DNA of 64,000 nt, taken from assembly GCF_900116705.1 (NCBI RefSeq), contig NZ_FPBP01000003.1, positions 363,769-427,768 of the forward strand. The letters run 5' to 3'. A program made the translations under genes and the position numbers. This document shows, piece by piece, positions 1-11,764 of the stretch (the stretch's first letter is position 1; each line of letters begins with the position of its first letter). The stretch is from Halomonas korlensis. Lineage in GTDB: Bacteria > Pseudomonadota > Gammaproteobacteria > Pseudomonadales > Halomonadaceae. Under the pieces are notes generated by a model. It did not search any database. It was not told the DNA's origin and saw nothing but the letters and a program-made list of their open reading frames with translations.

Positions 1-205
1 CGTTGTCGGCCGAGATCAGCGCCACGACGTCGCCGATGCTGGTGCCGTCGATATAGGCCTCGACCTTGACGCGAACAATGGCGCCTTCATGGCGAGCCGA
101 CAGGATGTCGCCGGGTCCCGGCTCGTCGAGGCCGACGGGATTGTTCGCGAAGTGCTGAAGGACGCTGTTGGCGCCGGGATCATCCCAGTCCACGTGCTTG
201 TGCAT
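1..205 (-). CDS. 5' part of an unrecognised small protein (cut by window edge)
   Basis: An open frame of 68 codons begins at an ATG preceded by a good ribosome binding site (GGGGAG, about 6 bases upstream on the minus strand) and runs off the left edge. The visible N-terminus starts MHKHVDWDDPGANS and continues into a beta-rich, Val/Ile-containing stretch ending in LISADN. No signal peptide or membrane segment is visible. I do not recognise the family; its function cannot be stated. It reads in the same direction as typA, about 130 bases downstream of typA's stop, so co-transcription is possible. Confidence 0.6.
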   Translation of the reverse strand, partial: MHKHVDWDDPGANSVLQHFANNPVGLDEPGPGDILSARHEGAIVRVKVEAYIDGTSIGDVVALISADN

Positions 206-335
206 GGTCTTGCTCCCCTAACATGATTGGCCTAACGTGATTCGACAGCCTCCAGCATAGCTGTCCGACTATCAAACGCCATGGCAAACCCGCGAGCCCG
301 CCGGGGGTAGGCTCGGACAGGCAGCGCGGCGGGCG

Positions 336-2162
<1,827 letters not shown>

Positions 2163-2304
2163 GACAGGATCCTGCTGGAAAAGGGGGGCAGTATTATAGG
2201 GGCAGGGCCGGCATGGCTACCAGTGTTGTCGGTGGCGGCCTGGCGGAAACACGCAATATCAGTGGCTTCCCGTCGACATGCAGCGCGAACTGGCGGGGCG
2301 AGAG

Positions 2305-2844
2305 TCAGGCCGGGTCGTTATCCACGCGAGCCTGGCAGGCGCGCAGCCGCTCGATCAGGTCGGGGAGGGCGTCAGCATCCAGCGAGGGATCACAGCCCCC
2401 GATACGATCGAACCAGACGCGAGACACACACAGGGTATCGCTGAACGGGTGGTAATGCAGTCGTCGCCACAGGCGTGCCAGGCGACTCGAGGGTTGCTGC
2501 GTCCTGACCACCGCATCGCGCTCATGATGCTCCATGCTCGCGATCGTGCGGGTGATCCAATCCAGGGTCAACGAGGCGCCTTGAGCCGGGAAGAGCAGCA
2601 CTTCGCCCTGGCTGTGCGTCACGGCCAGATTGAGACGATCGCCGAGCGGCGTGCCTTCGGCGTGAATCAGGATCGCTCCATGATGTTTCGCCAGGACCGC
2701 CAGGCGGCGATCCCCTGTATCGTCCACCACCAGTAACTCGAGGCGATTGTCGAGACGCTGCAAGATTTCCTTCAATGACGTCAGCCGTCGCGGAATCCCC
2801 GCGCCTGAGGAACGTGCATCGAGAAAGATGCTGCAGGTGAACAT
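2305..2844 (-). CDS. Small glycosyltransferase-family-2-like protein
   Basis: The 179-residue product resembles a compact GT-A fold glycosyltransferase of family 2. It begins MFTCSIFLDAR and then has a Rossmann-like N-terminal half with a VVDD motif after a hydrophobic strand (about residues 38-41), the place where family 2 enzymes bind the nucleotide sugar. A segment with LAVTHSQGEVLLFPAQGASL matches the part that carries the DXD-like motif, but a clear DXD is not seen. The C-terminal half has FDRIGGCDPSL, the usual acceptor-site block of TIGR04283-type enzymes. It is shorter than typical members (about 220 residues), so it may be a divergent or non-catalytic member. Substrate unknown. It lies upstream of typA on the same strand. 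Confidence 0.6.
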   Translation of the reverse strand: MFTCSIFLDARSSGAGIPRRLTSLKEILQRLDNRLELLVVDDTGDRRLAVLAKHHGAILIHAEGTPLGDRLNLAVTHSQGEVLLFPAQGASLTLDWITRTIASMEHHERDAVVRTQQPSSRLARLWRRLHYHPFSDTLCVSRVWFDRIGGCDPSLDADALPDLIERLRACQARVDNDPA

Positions 2845-3099
2845 GAACGAGTGGGCTCCGCTAGGTCGGACAGCATGCCGAGACGCTGGGGATGAAATTC
2901 GTGAGCTAGTCGACCGGCGCTTTAATGTAATAAAGAGTATCTATTAGTTGTTAATTGTTTCAATACGCCGTAGGAGTGATTTTGCTGACAATTGGCAAGG
3001 GAGGCTATCCCTAGGCCATGATGAGCCAAGCCATCACTATGAGGCACGGCTGATGCTAGTTGGTGTTTTGCTCGAAATCGGTGCATTAGCGTATCTATA

Positions 3100-3116
3100 T
3101 GCACCAAGTAGGTGCA
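3100..3116 (+). promoter_or_regulatory. NtrC binding site upstream of glnA
   Basis: The sequence TGCACCAAGTAGGTGCA is a perfect dyad of two TGCACC half-sites separated by five bases, matching the known NtrC enhancer pattern (GCACC-N5-GGTGC) of enteric glnA. It lies about 130 bases upstream of the -24/-12 element, a usual distance for a looping enhancer. The ntrC gene itself is 4 kb downstream. Confidence 0.85.
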
Positions 3117-3246
3117 AATATGCGTCTTGCTCCCCTATTTACCCTTAAAGGAGCGAAGCGCATGATCGGCGCCTGAAAAAATCATTAATCGAAAGTATGC
3201 ATAATTCAGATGGTTATGAGAAATAAACGCTATGCTGGTGCAAGGT

Positions 3247-3261
3247 TGGCATGCGGGATGC
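3247..3261 (+). promoter_or_regulatory. Sigma-54 (-24/-12) promoter of glnA
   Basis: TGGCATGCGGGATGC matches the sigma-54 consensus TGGCAC-N5-TTGC with the invariant GG and GC at the correct ten-base spacing. It predicts a start about 12 bases downstream and a leader of roughly 140 bases to glnA. Together with the NtrC box it implies induction of glnA under nitrogen limitation. Confidence 0.8.
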
Positions 3262-3410
3262 ATTGTTCTGAACAGCGCCATGCACGTTTATGGCGACCGT
3301 GGGCAGCTTGCCCACGGCGTGCTACAAAAGATCGCCGATAACGTCGGCTCTCATATCATCCCGTCGGTCGGCCCATCGTCGATCGAGCCAAGCTCACTAT
3401 GGAGGACTTC

Positions 3411-4817
3411 ATGTCTGCCAAGACTCTTGCCCTGATTGAAGAACACGACGTTAAATGGGTCGATTTGCGCTTTACCGATACCCGCGGCAAGGAACAGCAC
3501 GTTACGATTCCTGCCCGTGATGTCGACGAGGAATTTTTCGAGAACGGCCAGATGTTCGATGGTTCCTCCATCAACGGCTGGAAGGGCATCAACGAGTCGG
3601 ACATGATCCTGCGTCCGGAAGATGGCTCCGCCTTCCTCGACCCCTTCACCGAAGACGCGACCCTGGTGCTGCGCTGCGACATCATCGAGCCGGCCACCAT
3701 GCAGGGCTACGAGCGTGACCCGCGCTCGATCGCCAAGCGCGCCGAGGCGTATCTGCAGTCCACCGGCCTTGGTGATACCGCGTTCTTCGGTCCCGAGCCT
3801 GAATTCTTCATCTTCGATGAGGTGCACTGGAAGACCGACATTCAAGGCGCCATGTACAAGATATCCTCCGAGGAGGGGGCCTGGGCCACCGACAGCATGA
3901 TCGAGGGCGGCAATCTGGGACACCGTCCGCGGGTCAAGGGCGGCTATTTCCCGGTGCCCCCGGTGGACAGCTTTCACGACATTCGCGGCGCCATGTGCAA
4001 TACCCTGGAAGCGATCGGCCAGAGCGTCGAGGTGCACCACCACGAGGTGTCCAACGCCGGCCAGAACGAGATCGGCGTGAAGTTCAACACCCTGGTCAAG
4101 AAGGCCGACGAAGTTCAGGAAATGAAGTACGTGATCCATAACGTGGCCCACGCCTATGGCAAGACCGCCACCTTCATGCCCAAGCCACTGGTCGGCGACA
4201 ATGGCAGCGGCATGCACGTGCACCAGTCGTTCTGGAAGGAGGGTCAGAACCAGTTCGCCGGTGACGAGTACGCCGGCCTGTCAGAAATGGCGCTCTACTA
4301 CATCGGCGGTGTCATCAAGCATGCCCGCGCCCTGAATGCCTTCGCCAACGCTTCCACCAACTCCTACAAGCGTCTGGTGCCAGGCTTCGAGGCGCCGGTG
4401 ATGCTGGCCTACAGCGCCCGCAACCGCTCCGCGTCGATCCGCATTCCCTACACCGCGAGCCCCAAGGGCAAGCGTGTCGAGCTGCGCTTCCCGGACCCGA
4501 CCGCCAACCCCTACCTGTGCTTCGCGGCGATGCTGATGGCCGGCATCGACGGCATCAAGAACAAGATCCATCCCGGCGACGCCATGGACAAGAATCTCTA
4601 TGACCTGCCGCCGGAAGAGGGCAAGTCCGTGCCAACTGTGGCCGAGAGCCTCGACCAGGCCCTGGAAGCCTTGGATGCCGATCGCGCCTTCCTGACCGAA
4701 GGTGGCGTGTTCACCGACGACATGATCGACGCCTACATCGAACTCAAGATGGAAGACGTGGAGCGTATCCGCATGACGACGCATCCGATTGAATTCGACA
4801 TGTACTACAGCTGCTGA
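3411..4817 (+). CDS. glnA: Glutamine synthetase, type I (GlnA)
   Basis: GlnA makes glutamine from glutamate, ammonia and ATP as a cytoplasmic dodecamer and is the main entry of nitrogen. I start it at the ATG following GGAGG (beginning MSAKTLAL) rather than the ATG 12 bases earlier, because the earlier one overlaps that ribosome binding site; this gives 468 residues, the normal length. Visible signatures are [15 protein letters not shown], the metal/glutamate loop [14 protein letters not shown], the ATP region [10 protein letters not shown], and [10 protein letters not shown]. Tyr397 lies in NLYDLPPEE, the adenylylation motif, so control by GlnE is expected. Transcription is from a sigma-54/NtrC promoter, and a strong terminator follows. 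Confidence 0.98.
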   Translation: MSAKTLALIEEHDVKWVDLRFTDTRGKEQHVTIPARDVDEEFFENGQMFDGSSINGWKGINESDMILRPEDGSAFLDPFTEDATLVLRCDIIEPATMQGYERDPRSIAKRAEAYLQSTGLGDTAFFGPEPEFFIFDEVHWKTDIQGAMYKISSEEGAWATDSMIEGGNLGHRPRVKGGYFPVPPVDSFHDIRGAMCNTLEAIGQSVEVHHHEVSNAGQNEIGVKFNTLVKKADEVQEMKYVIHNVAHAYGKTATFMPKPLVGDNGSGMHVHQSFWKEGQNQFAGDEYAGLSEMALYYIGGVIKHARALNAFANASTNSYKRLVPGFEAPVMLAYSARNRSASIRIPYTASPKGKRVELRFPDPTANPYLCFAAMLMAGIDGIKNKIHPGDAMDKNLYDLPPEEGKSVPTVAESLDQALEALDADRAFLTEGGVFTDDMIDAYIELKMEDVERIRMTTHPIEFDMYYSC

Positions 4818-4887
4818 TCACGCGGCCGCTTGTCGAGCCGGCCCCGATTTAGGTGGGTCAACAAGACGAGACGTACCTCGAGACGAA

Positions 4888-4917
4888 AAAAGGGTTCCGC
4901 CATGGCGGAACCCTTTT
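4888..4917 (+). terminator. Rho-independent terminator of glnA
   Basis: A perfect 30-base palindrome with AAAAGGGTTCCGCC as the left arm and its exact complement ending in TTTT, followed by CTTTG, lies 70 bases after the glnA stop. It separates glnA from the DUF4124 gene and the ntrBC pair. Confidence 0.9.
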
Positions 4918-5001
4918 CTTTGGGTCAGTATCCCAATCAGCAAGTCCGCATTTTGCACGTCGCGCTCGCCCGGGGCGGCGGTGACCGGCACGGAGAGACG
5001 T

Positions 5002-5586
5002 ATGCACAAGGCAATCGCGGCGCTGGCGCTGGGACTCTCGTTGAGCCTCATCGTCCAGGCGCAGACCATCTATCGCAGCACCGACGCCCAAGGCAACGTG
5101 ATCTTCACCGACAATCCGGAGCGTGGTGGCGAAGCGGTTGACCTCGAGCCGCTGACGGTGGTGCCTTCGCGTGGCGAGGTGCGCGACCAGGAAGCCGTGA
5201 CACGGGTCGAGAGCGGCGGTACGAGTGCCTCCCGCGATGGTCCTGGCGAGCCCTTCATGCCCTACGACAGCTTCCGCATCGCCTCACCCGGCAATGAGGA
5301 AACGCTTCCCAGTGGCGCTGCAGGCAGCCTTGAAGTGACGCTAGGCATCGAACCCCGGCTGCGCGAGGACCATCGGGTACGGCTGCTGGTGGACGGGCGC
5401 GTCAGCCAGTCGGCGATGCACACCGAGGCGTTCCTGCTGACCGACCTGACGCGCGGCGAGCATGTCCTGCAGGCCGAGCTGATCGATGGCAGCGGCGAGG
5501 TTCGCCATCGCACGTCCCCCGTGACGCTGTATGTCCAGCGCGCCAGCGTTAATTTGCCCCAGAACCCCAATAACCCCGCCAATTAG
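5002..5586 (+). CDS. Exported DUF4124-domain protein
   Basis: The 194-residue product starts at the ATG after GGAGAGACGT, giving a clear signal peptide (MHKAIAALALGLSLSLIVQAQ). The mature protein begins with a short DUF4124 domain: IYRSTDAQGNVIFTDNPERG is the hallmark, with the conserved Y-x-D-x-x-G-x-x-x-F-x-D pattern. The C-terminal half is beta-rich, with a hydrophobic VRLLVDGR and a closing VTLYVQR, resembling the Ig-like tail seen in many members. Function in the envelope is unknown; position between glnA and ntrBC is conserved in many gammaproteobacteria (family knowledge). The frame stays open for 82 codons past the TAG stop, see findings. Confidence 0.85.
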   Translation: MHKAIAALALGLSLSLIVQAQTIYRSTDAQGNVIFTDNPERGGEAVDLEPLTVVPSRGEVRDQEAVTRVESGGTSASRDGPGEPFMPYDSFRIASPGNEETLPSGAAGSLEVTLGIEPRLREDHRVRLLVDGRVSQSAMHTEAFLLTDLTRGEHVLQAELIDGSGEVRHRTSPVTLYVQRASVNLPQNPNNPAN

Positions 5587-5904
5587 CTGCCCCTTCGCCG
5601 GGCTCCTCGGCCGCTGTGCCCGGACGGCAGTGACAGGCCTTGTCGCGAGCCAGCGAGCCGCGGCGACGGGCATTTCGATGCCTTCGATCATGCCGACAGG
5701 GTGAGCGAGGACAGCGCCCTCGACTATCGACCCGGCGACCAGTTGCGTCATCGAGAGGCAAGGCGCGCCGCCGAGCGAGAGAAGCGGCGTTACCGCCGCT
5801 GGGACAAGCAGCGTTTTCCCCGCGATCGCTGAGTCGCGGGGGTGGATGAATCGGTGCGTCCCGTGGTGCGCCTCGCCCTTTCACTGTGCGCCATCAAAAC
5901 CGAC

Positions 5905-5932
5905 GCACTATTTTGGTGCACTAGAACGGTGC
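5905..5932 (+). promoter_or_regulatory. Tandem NtrC binding sites upstream of ntrBC
   Basis: Two boxes lie head to tail, sharing two bases: GCACTATTTTGGTGC at 5905-5919 and GCACTAGAACGGTGC at 5918-5932. Both fit GCAC(C/T)-N5-GGTGC; the first is one base away from the second glnA enhancer site of enterics. They lie 42 bases and more upstream of the -24 element, which implies autoregulation of ntrBC by phosphorylated NtrC. Confidence 0.82.
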
Positions 5933-5973
5933 ATGGCAGCACCGTAATGGCGCCAGGCCGTGGTTTATGCGGC

Positions 5974-5988
5974 TGGCCCGCTTCTTGC
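5974..5988 (+). promoter_or_regulatory. Sigma-54 (-24/-12) promoter of ntrBC
   Basis: TGGCCCGCTTCTTGC has the invariant GG and GC of sigma-54 promoters ten bases apart and a full TTGC -12 block. It predicts transcription from about position 6000, roughly 95 bases before ntrB. Confidence 0.82.
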
Positions 5989-6095
5989 AAAGCATTGGGA
6001 AGACAGCTGGGAAGACAGCTGGCGAGGCGGCGAAATAACGCTGTCACCGAGAGTTTTCGGCAGTATGGGATCTTGCCAAGACACGAGAGGGCCCG

Positions 6096-7131
6096 ATGTA
6101 TCAACGCTTGATGGAACATCTTACTACCGCGGTACTGCTGCTTGATGCGCAGTTGCGCGTGCAGTGGATGAACCCTGCCGCCGAAGCCCTGCTGGCGCTG
6201 AGCCTGAGCCGAGTGGAAGGACTCACGCTGACCGCGCTGCTCGGCCAGGAACATATCGGGGACGTCTTGAAGAAGGCCCGCGATGCCTACCATCCCTTCA
6301 CCCAGCGCGAGGCGCGGTTGCAGTTGGCGAACGGTGAGGCGCTTACCGTGGATTACACCGTGTCGCCGTTGTCCGCGGACGAGTTGCTGCTGGAGATCGA
6401 GCCGCGCGACAGGTTGCTGCGCATCTCCCGCGAGGAGGCGCTGCAGAGCCGTCAGGAAACCATCAAGGTCCTGGCGCGCGGCATGGCCCACGAGGTCAAG
6501 AATCCGCTGGGGGGCATCCGTGGCGCGGCCCAACTGCTCGAGCGCGATCTCGATGATCCGGGACTCAAGGAGTTCACACGAATCATCATCGAGGAAGTCG
6601 ACCGGCTGCGCGATCTGGTGGACTCGATGCTGGGGCCCAACCGGGTGTCCCGTCACGAGGCGCTGAACATCCACAAGGTGCTGGAGCGCGTGCGTTCGCT
6701 GCTGATCGTCGAGCAGCCTGGCGTGCATATCGAGCGCGACTACGACCCCAGCCTGCCCGACCTTGCCGGCGACGAGTCGCAGATGATCCAGGCGGTGCTC
6801 AACGTGGCGCGCAATGCCGTGGAGGCCATGACCGAGGCCGGCACCGAGCGGCCCCGGCTGATCCTGCGGACCCGCGCCCGGCGTCAGTTCACCCTGGGTG
6901 CCGAACGTCACCGGCTGGTCTGTGAAGTCGGCATGACCGACAACGGCCCGGGTATCGCCGCGGCACTGCGCGATACGCTCTTCTATCCGATGGTCTCGGG
7001 TCGCGCCGAAGGCAGTGGACTGGGGCTTTCCATCGCCCAGTCGATCCTGCATCAACACCACGGGCTGATCGAATGCGAGTCCGCCCCCGGCAAGACCGAA
7101 TTCCGCCTGCTGATTCCGCTGGAGAATCGCC

Positions 7132-7139
<8 letters not shown>
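6096..7139 (+). CDS. glnL: Nitrogen regulation sensor kinase NtrB (GlnL)
   Basis: NtrB is the cytoplasmic kinase/phosphatase that, controlled by the PII protein, sets the phosphorylation of NtrC. The 347-residue protein has a PAS domain (about residues 1-105, with LLLDAQLRVQWMNPAAE), a HisKA domain with the phospho-accepting His132 in ARGMAHEVKNPLGG, and a HATPase domain with the N box (NVARNAVEAM), DNGPGI and a GSGLGLSI G2 box. No membrane segment is present, as expected for NtrB. The ATG is preceded by GAGAGG. Its stop overlaps the start of ntrC by 8 bases, indicating translational coupling. Confidence 0.97.
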
Positions 7140-8541
<1,402 letters not shown>

Positions 8542-8707
8542 GCAGGCCCATTGTTTACGAGCGCTCGTCCCTTGACGCGCCCCGTCGCTTTTCCTCGCTC
8601 AGGGTCTACAATCGAGAGGAACCATCTAGAGAAACCCTGGGTTTCATGGCCCACAGGACAGTGGCGCCAAGCAGGGTCTCACACCCTGAAGGATTAGGAG
8701 GTTGAAC

Positions 8708-9289
8708 ATGCACCACGACACAATGCATCCCACCAGTTCACTGAGCACTGCCGATCGCATGGCGCACCTGGTGGGCTGGTTCAGTATCGGCCTGGGGCTT
8801 TGCCAGTTGGTCAAGCCGGCTGTTTGGACTCGCACTCTGGGCATGGAGGGCTCGGAAAACCTCGTGCGCCTGTGTGCCACGCGTGAAGTGATGACCGGCA
8901 TGGGCGCACTGTCTACCAACCCGGTGCCGGCAATGTGGGCCCGCGTGGGCGGCGACGTTCTGGACCTGGCAGCCCTGAGCTGGGCAAGGCAAGACAAGTT
9001 CAATCCCAAGCGCGACAACCTCAATATGGCCCTGATCGCCATGGGGGCGCTCACCGCGGTGGACCTGTACTGTGCCCAGTCGCTCGGCAAGCGGTACGCC
9101 TATCAGGGCGGGCCGACGCCCGACTATCGCGATCGCAGCGGCTTTCCCGGTGGGCTGACCAGTGCCAGAGGCGCGGCGGCCAAGGATTTCGAGACACCGA
9201 CCCACCTGAAGGCGGCGCTGCCGTCACCGGCCAGCTCGCCGGGTACACGAACCCCCACCTCGACATCCACCTCGCCCGGCAGCCGCTAG
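8708..9289 (+). CDS. Small membrane protein resembling the N-terminal part of cyclase/dehydrase-type proteins
   Basis: The start is the ATG following AGGAGG at 8696-8701, giving 193 residues. After a short hydrophilic N-terminus comes LVGWFSIGLGLCQL, then a middle part with TREVMTGMGAL and MWARVGGDVLDLAAL, and a hydrophobic helix near MALIAMGALTAVDLYCAQ. This pattern (GWFSIGLG...RE...G...W.R..GD..DL) is one I associate with small membrane proteins found next to or fused with SRPBCC (polyketide cyclase/dehydrase) domains, but no SRPBCC domain is present here. The C-terminal 50 residues are Pro/Ser/Thr-rich and probably disordered. Function unknown; membrane location inferred. Confidence 0.7.
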   Translation: MHHDTMHPTSSLSTADRMAHLVGWFSIGLGLCQLVKPAVWTRTLGMEGSENLVRLCATREVMTGMGALSTNPVPAMWARVGGDVLDLAALSWARQDKFNPKRDNLNMALIAMGALTAVDLYCAQSLGKRYAYQGGPTPDYRDRSGFPGGLTSARGAAAKDFETPTHLKAALPSPASSPGTRTPTSTSTSPGSR

Positions 9290-9345
9290 CGGGATGCCCG
9301 GTAGGGTTGCCGGCCTTCGCCTCGAAACTCCCTTGATTCGCTCTC

Positions 9346-9377
9346 AAGGCCCGTATCGGCATTACGGTTCGGGCCTT
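9346..9377 (+). terminator. Probable terminator hairpin
   Basis: AAGGCCCG and CGGGCCTT form an 8-base stem around a 16-base loop that can pair further (CGG/CCG-like), about 55 bases after the stop of the small membrane protein. The tail is only moderately T-rich (CTATCGACTTCCTT). Confidence 0.55.
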
Positions 9378-9503
9378 CTATCGACTTCCTTCAGGCATCG
9401 TTGGCTGACGACAAGCAAGCCTACAACGAAAGGCGCATTGTTGAGGGAGAGGGGACTGCCGTAGCGTCAAGGACCTGAACCTATCATGCAATAGGACAGT
9501 CCG

Positions 9504-10466
9504 ATGCCCGACGTCCCGCCTGCCCTCGAGAGCCCGCCGCATCGCGTCCAGATTACCGAGGTAGGTCTCCGCGACGGCCTTCAGAACGAGCCCGTGGTGC
9601 TCGCCACCGAGCACAAGCTGGCCCTGGCCCGCGCGCTGATTGCGGCCGGGGTGCGCGAGTTCGAGGCCACCTCCTTCGTGAGCCCACGGGCGGTACCGGC
9701 CCTGGCCGACGCAGCGGCGCTGGTGAGGACGCTGCGAGAGACTCCCGACCTGCACCTTTCTGCCTTGGTGCCCAACGTGCGCGGCGCCGAGCGCGCCCTG
9801 GAGGCGGGTGTGGACTCGGTAGTGCTGTTCGTCTCCGCCTCTGAAAGCCACAACGCCAAGAACGTCAACCGCAGCGTCGCGGCGTCCCTGGCGGGCTTCG
9901 AACAGGTGGCTCGCCTGCTCGAAGGTAGCGGCGTGGCGCTGCGTGGCGCCATCGCCACTGCCTTCGGCTGTCCCTTCGAAGGCAATGTGCCGGTCCGGGC
10001 GGTCACGAACATTGCTCGCCGCTTCGCTGAGCTGGGGGCGACTCACCTGTCGCTGGGCGATACCACCGGCATGGCCACACCGCCATTGGTCGCCGAGCGC
10101 ATCAACCATCTGCGTGAAGTCGTCTCGGGCCTGCCGCTGACGCTGCACTTCCATAACACTCGCGGCATCGGCCTGGCCAACGTCATGCAGGGTCTGGCGC
10201 TGGGCGTGGATCGTTACGAAAGCTCCATCGGCGGCCTGGGCGGCTGTCCCTTCGCGCCGGGTGCCTCGGGCAATATCGCCAGCGAAGATCTTGCCTATCT
10301 GCTCGAGGAGATGGGCATCGAGACGGGCCTCGAGCTCGAGGGTCTGATCGACGCAGCACGGCTTGCCAGCGAAATGATGGGGCGCCCCCTGCCGGCCCAG
10401 GTCTCCAAGGCCGGGCCGCGCCTGGCGCTCGCCGAATGCACCGCCGTGGCCACGGCACGAGGATGA
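9504..10466 (+). CDS. mvaB: Hydroxymethylglutaryl-CoA lyase
   Basis: This enzyme cleaves (S)-3-hydroxy-3-methylglutaryl-CoA to acetyl-CoA and acetoacetate, the last step of leucine and HMG breakdown. The 320 residues form one HMGL-like TIM barrel. Seen are the N-terminal metal-binding motif EVGLRDGLQNE, the FVSPRAVPALAD strand, LGDTTGMATP, the His pair in LHFHNTRG, and the diagnostic GGLGGCPFAPGASGN loop with the active-site Cys. That loop separates HMG-CoA lyases from isopropylmalate/homocitrate synthases. The stop overlaps the start of the CoA-transferase gene (ATGA), so the two are translationally coupled. No leucine-pathway genes (liuABC) are nearby, which is unusual for this enzyme. Confidence 0.95.
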   Translation: MPDVPPALESPPHRVQITEVGLRDGLQNEPVVLATEHKLALARALIAAGVREFEATSFVSPRAVPALADAAALVRTLRETPDLHLSALVPNVRGAERALEAGVDSVVLFVSASESHNAKNVNRSVAASLAGFEQVARLLEGSGVALRGAIATAFGCPFEGNVPVRAVTNIARRFAELGATHLSLGDTTGMATPPLVAERINHLREVVSGLPLTLHFHNTRGIGLANVMQGLALGVDRYESSIGGLGGCPFAPGASGNIASEDLAYLLEEMGIETGLELEGLIDAARLASEMMGRPLPAQVSKAGPRLALAECTAVATARG

Positions 10467-11674
10467 GTATGGAGGCTTCATTTCCTAGCGCCCCGGGCTC
10501 CTTGGCCGGCATTCGCGTCATCGACCTCACCCGGGTCATCTCGGGGCCTTTCTGTACCCAAATGCTTGGCGACCACGGCGCCGACGTGATCAAGGTCGAG
10601 TCTCCGGGCAAGGGCGACGTGGTGCGTGGCCAGGGCAACATGGTCAATGGCGAGAGCTGGTACTTCGCCCAGTTCAACCGCAACAAGCGCTCGCTCACCC
10701 TCGACCTGCGCAGCGATGAAGGCAAACAGATTCTCAATCGCCTGCTCGAAGGCGCCGACGTGCTGGTGGAGAACTTTCGCCCCGGCGTGCTGGCCAAGAT
10801 GGGACTCGACGACGATACCCTGCGCGAGCGCTTTCCGCGTCTGGTGGTGGGGCGTATCAACGGCTTCGGCGCCACCGGCCCCTACCGCGACCGTCCCGCC
10901 TACGACTTCATCGCTCAGGCCATGAGCGGCTTCATGGGCGTGAATGGCCCGGCCGATGGCGAGCCGATGCGCGCCGCCCCGCCGATCAGCGACATGGTCG
11001 CCAGCCAGAACCTGGCGTTCGGCATCTGCGCGGCCCTGGTACGCCGTGCCGCCACCGGCCAGGGCGAGATAGTCGAGACGGCCTTGACCAACGGGCTGAT
11101 CGCCATGCTCGGCTACCTGGCCGCCGAGTACTTCGCGACTGACCAAATCCCGGCACGCACCGGCAACGACCATCCGATGCTCTACCCCTATGGCCTGTTC
11201 AAGGCCAGCGACGGCGAGGTGGCCATCGCCCCCAGCAACGACACCATGGTATCGCGCCTGCTCAAGGCGCTGGACTTGCTTTACCTGCTCGACGATCCGC
11301 GCTTCGCCGACAACGCCCAGCGCATGGCCAATCGTGAGGCGCTGCGCGAGATCCTCAACGGTGTCATCGAGCAGCGCCGGGTAGACGACTGGATTGAGCA
11401 CCTCAACCGCGCCGGGGTGCCCTGTGGCCGGGTGCATGACCTGCGCGAGACCTTCGCCGACCCCCAGGTACAGGCCCAGCAGATGCGCCTGGAGATCGAC
11501 CAGGGCGACGCCGGCCGGGTGCCGGTGACCGGCTTCCCGGTGAAGATGCGCGAGGCACCGCCGGCCCTTTACCACCGGGTGCCACGGCTCGGTGAGCACA
11601 CCCGCGAACTACTTGGGGAACTGGGCATGACACCGAGCGAGTTGGATGTGCTGCTGGCCCGCGGCGTTATCTAA
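10463..11674 (+). CDS. Class III (CaiB/BaiF family) CoA-transferase
   Basis: Family III CoA-transferases move CoA between carboxylic acids through an aspartyl-CoA intermediate. I start at the ATG that overlaps the upstream stop as ATGA, giving 403 residues, a typical length. The N-terminal block GIRVIDLTRVISGPF, then ADVIKVE, LTLDLRS and VENFRPGVL are classic for the family. Asp177, in PPISDMVAS, aligns with the catalytic Asp169 of CaiB and formyl-CoA transferase. Substrate cannot be read from sequence. Coupling to HMG-CoA lyase and to a tripartite tricarboxylate transporter suggests a C5-C6 dicarboxylate such as 3-hydroxy-3-methylglutarate; the human family member SUGCT acts on glutarate and HMG. 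Confidence 0.9.
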   Translation: MSMEASFPSAPGSLAGIRVIDLTRVISGPFCTQMLGDHGADVIKVESPGKGDVVRGQGNMVNGESWYFAQFNRNKRSLTLDLRSDEGKQILNRLLEGADVLVENFRPGVLAKMGLDDDTLRERFPRLVVGRINGFGATGPYRDRPAYDFIAQAMSGFMGVNGPADGEPMRAAPPISDMVASQNLAFGICAALVRRAATGQGEIVETALTNGLIAMLGYLAAEYFATDQIPARTGNDHPMLYPYGLFKASDGEVAIAPSNDTMVSRLLKALDLLYLLDDPRFADNAQRMANREALREILNGVIEQRRVDDWIEHLNRAGVPCGRVHDLRETFADPQVQAQQMRLEIDQGDAGRVPVTGFPVKMREAPPALYHRVPRLGEHTRELLGELGMTPSELDVLLARGVI

Positions 11675-11764
11675 GCTACCCTGAACACGGCCGCCGCGAG
11701 GCGGGGGAATGCCAGGGCGAGCCCCGACCCACTCGCCACAATAATAACCAGGAGGAAGACGCCA

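Larger units (their letters stand above)
2845..3410. other. Long AT-richer intergenic region upstream of glnA
   Basis: This stretch has no convincing gene. It is clearly more AT-rich than the flanking coding DNA, especially around 2930-2990 and 3170-3235. It carries the sigma-54 promoter and NtrC site of glnA, described separately. A weak half-site resembling an NtrC box (right half GGTGT, poor left half) lies at 3052-3066. Short open frames here have poor start contexts and overlap the control sites, so I do not call them genes. Confidence 0.7.
5587..6095. other. Intergenic region between the DUF4124 gene and ntrB
   Basis: The first half, up to 5832, remains open in the frame of the upstream gene after its TAG and encodes an Arg/Glu-rich tail (possible GTG start at 5701, 43 codons, no good ribosome binding site), so it is not called as a gene. 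The second half carries two NtrC boxes and a sigma-54 promoter for ntrBC. Confidence 0.6.

Noticed and set aside
3232..3435. 67-codon frame across the glnA promoter
   Set aside because: It overlaps the sigma-54 element and the glnA start and has no ribosome binding site.
5960..6145. Small plus-strand frame before ntrB
   Set aside because: It overlaps the sigma-54 promoter and ntrB start in another frame, without a ribosome binding site.
10463..11674. Loss of the catalytic Asp in the CoA-transferase
   Set aside because: A first glance at VETALTNG suggested Asp to Asn, but alignment with CaiB places the nucleophile in PPISDMVAS, which keeps Asp177.
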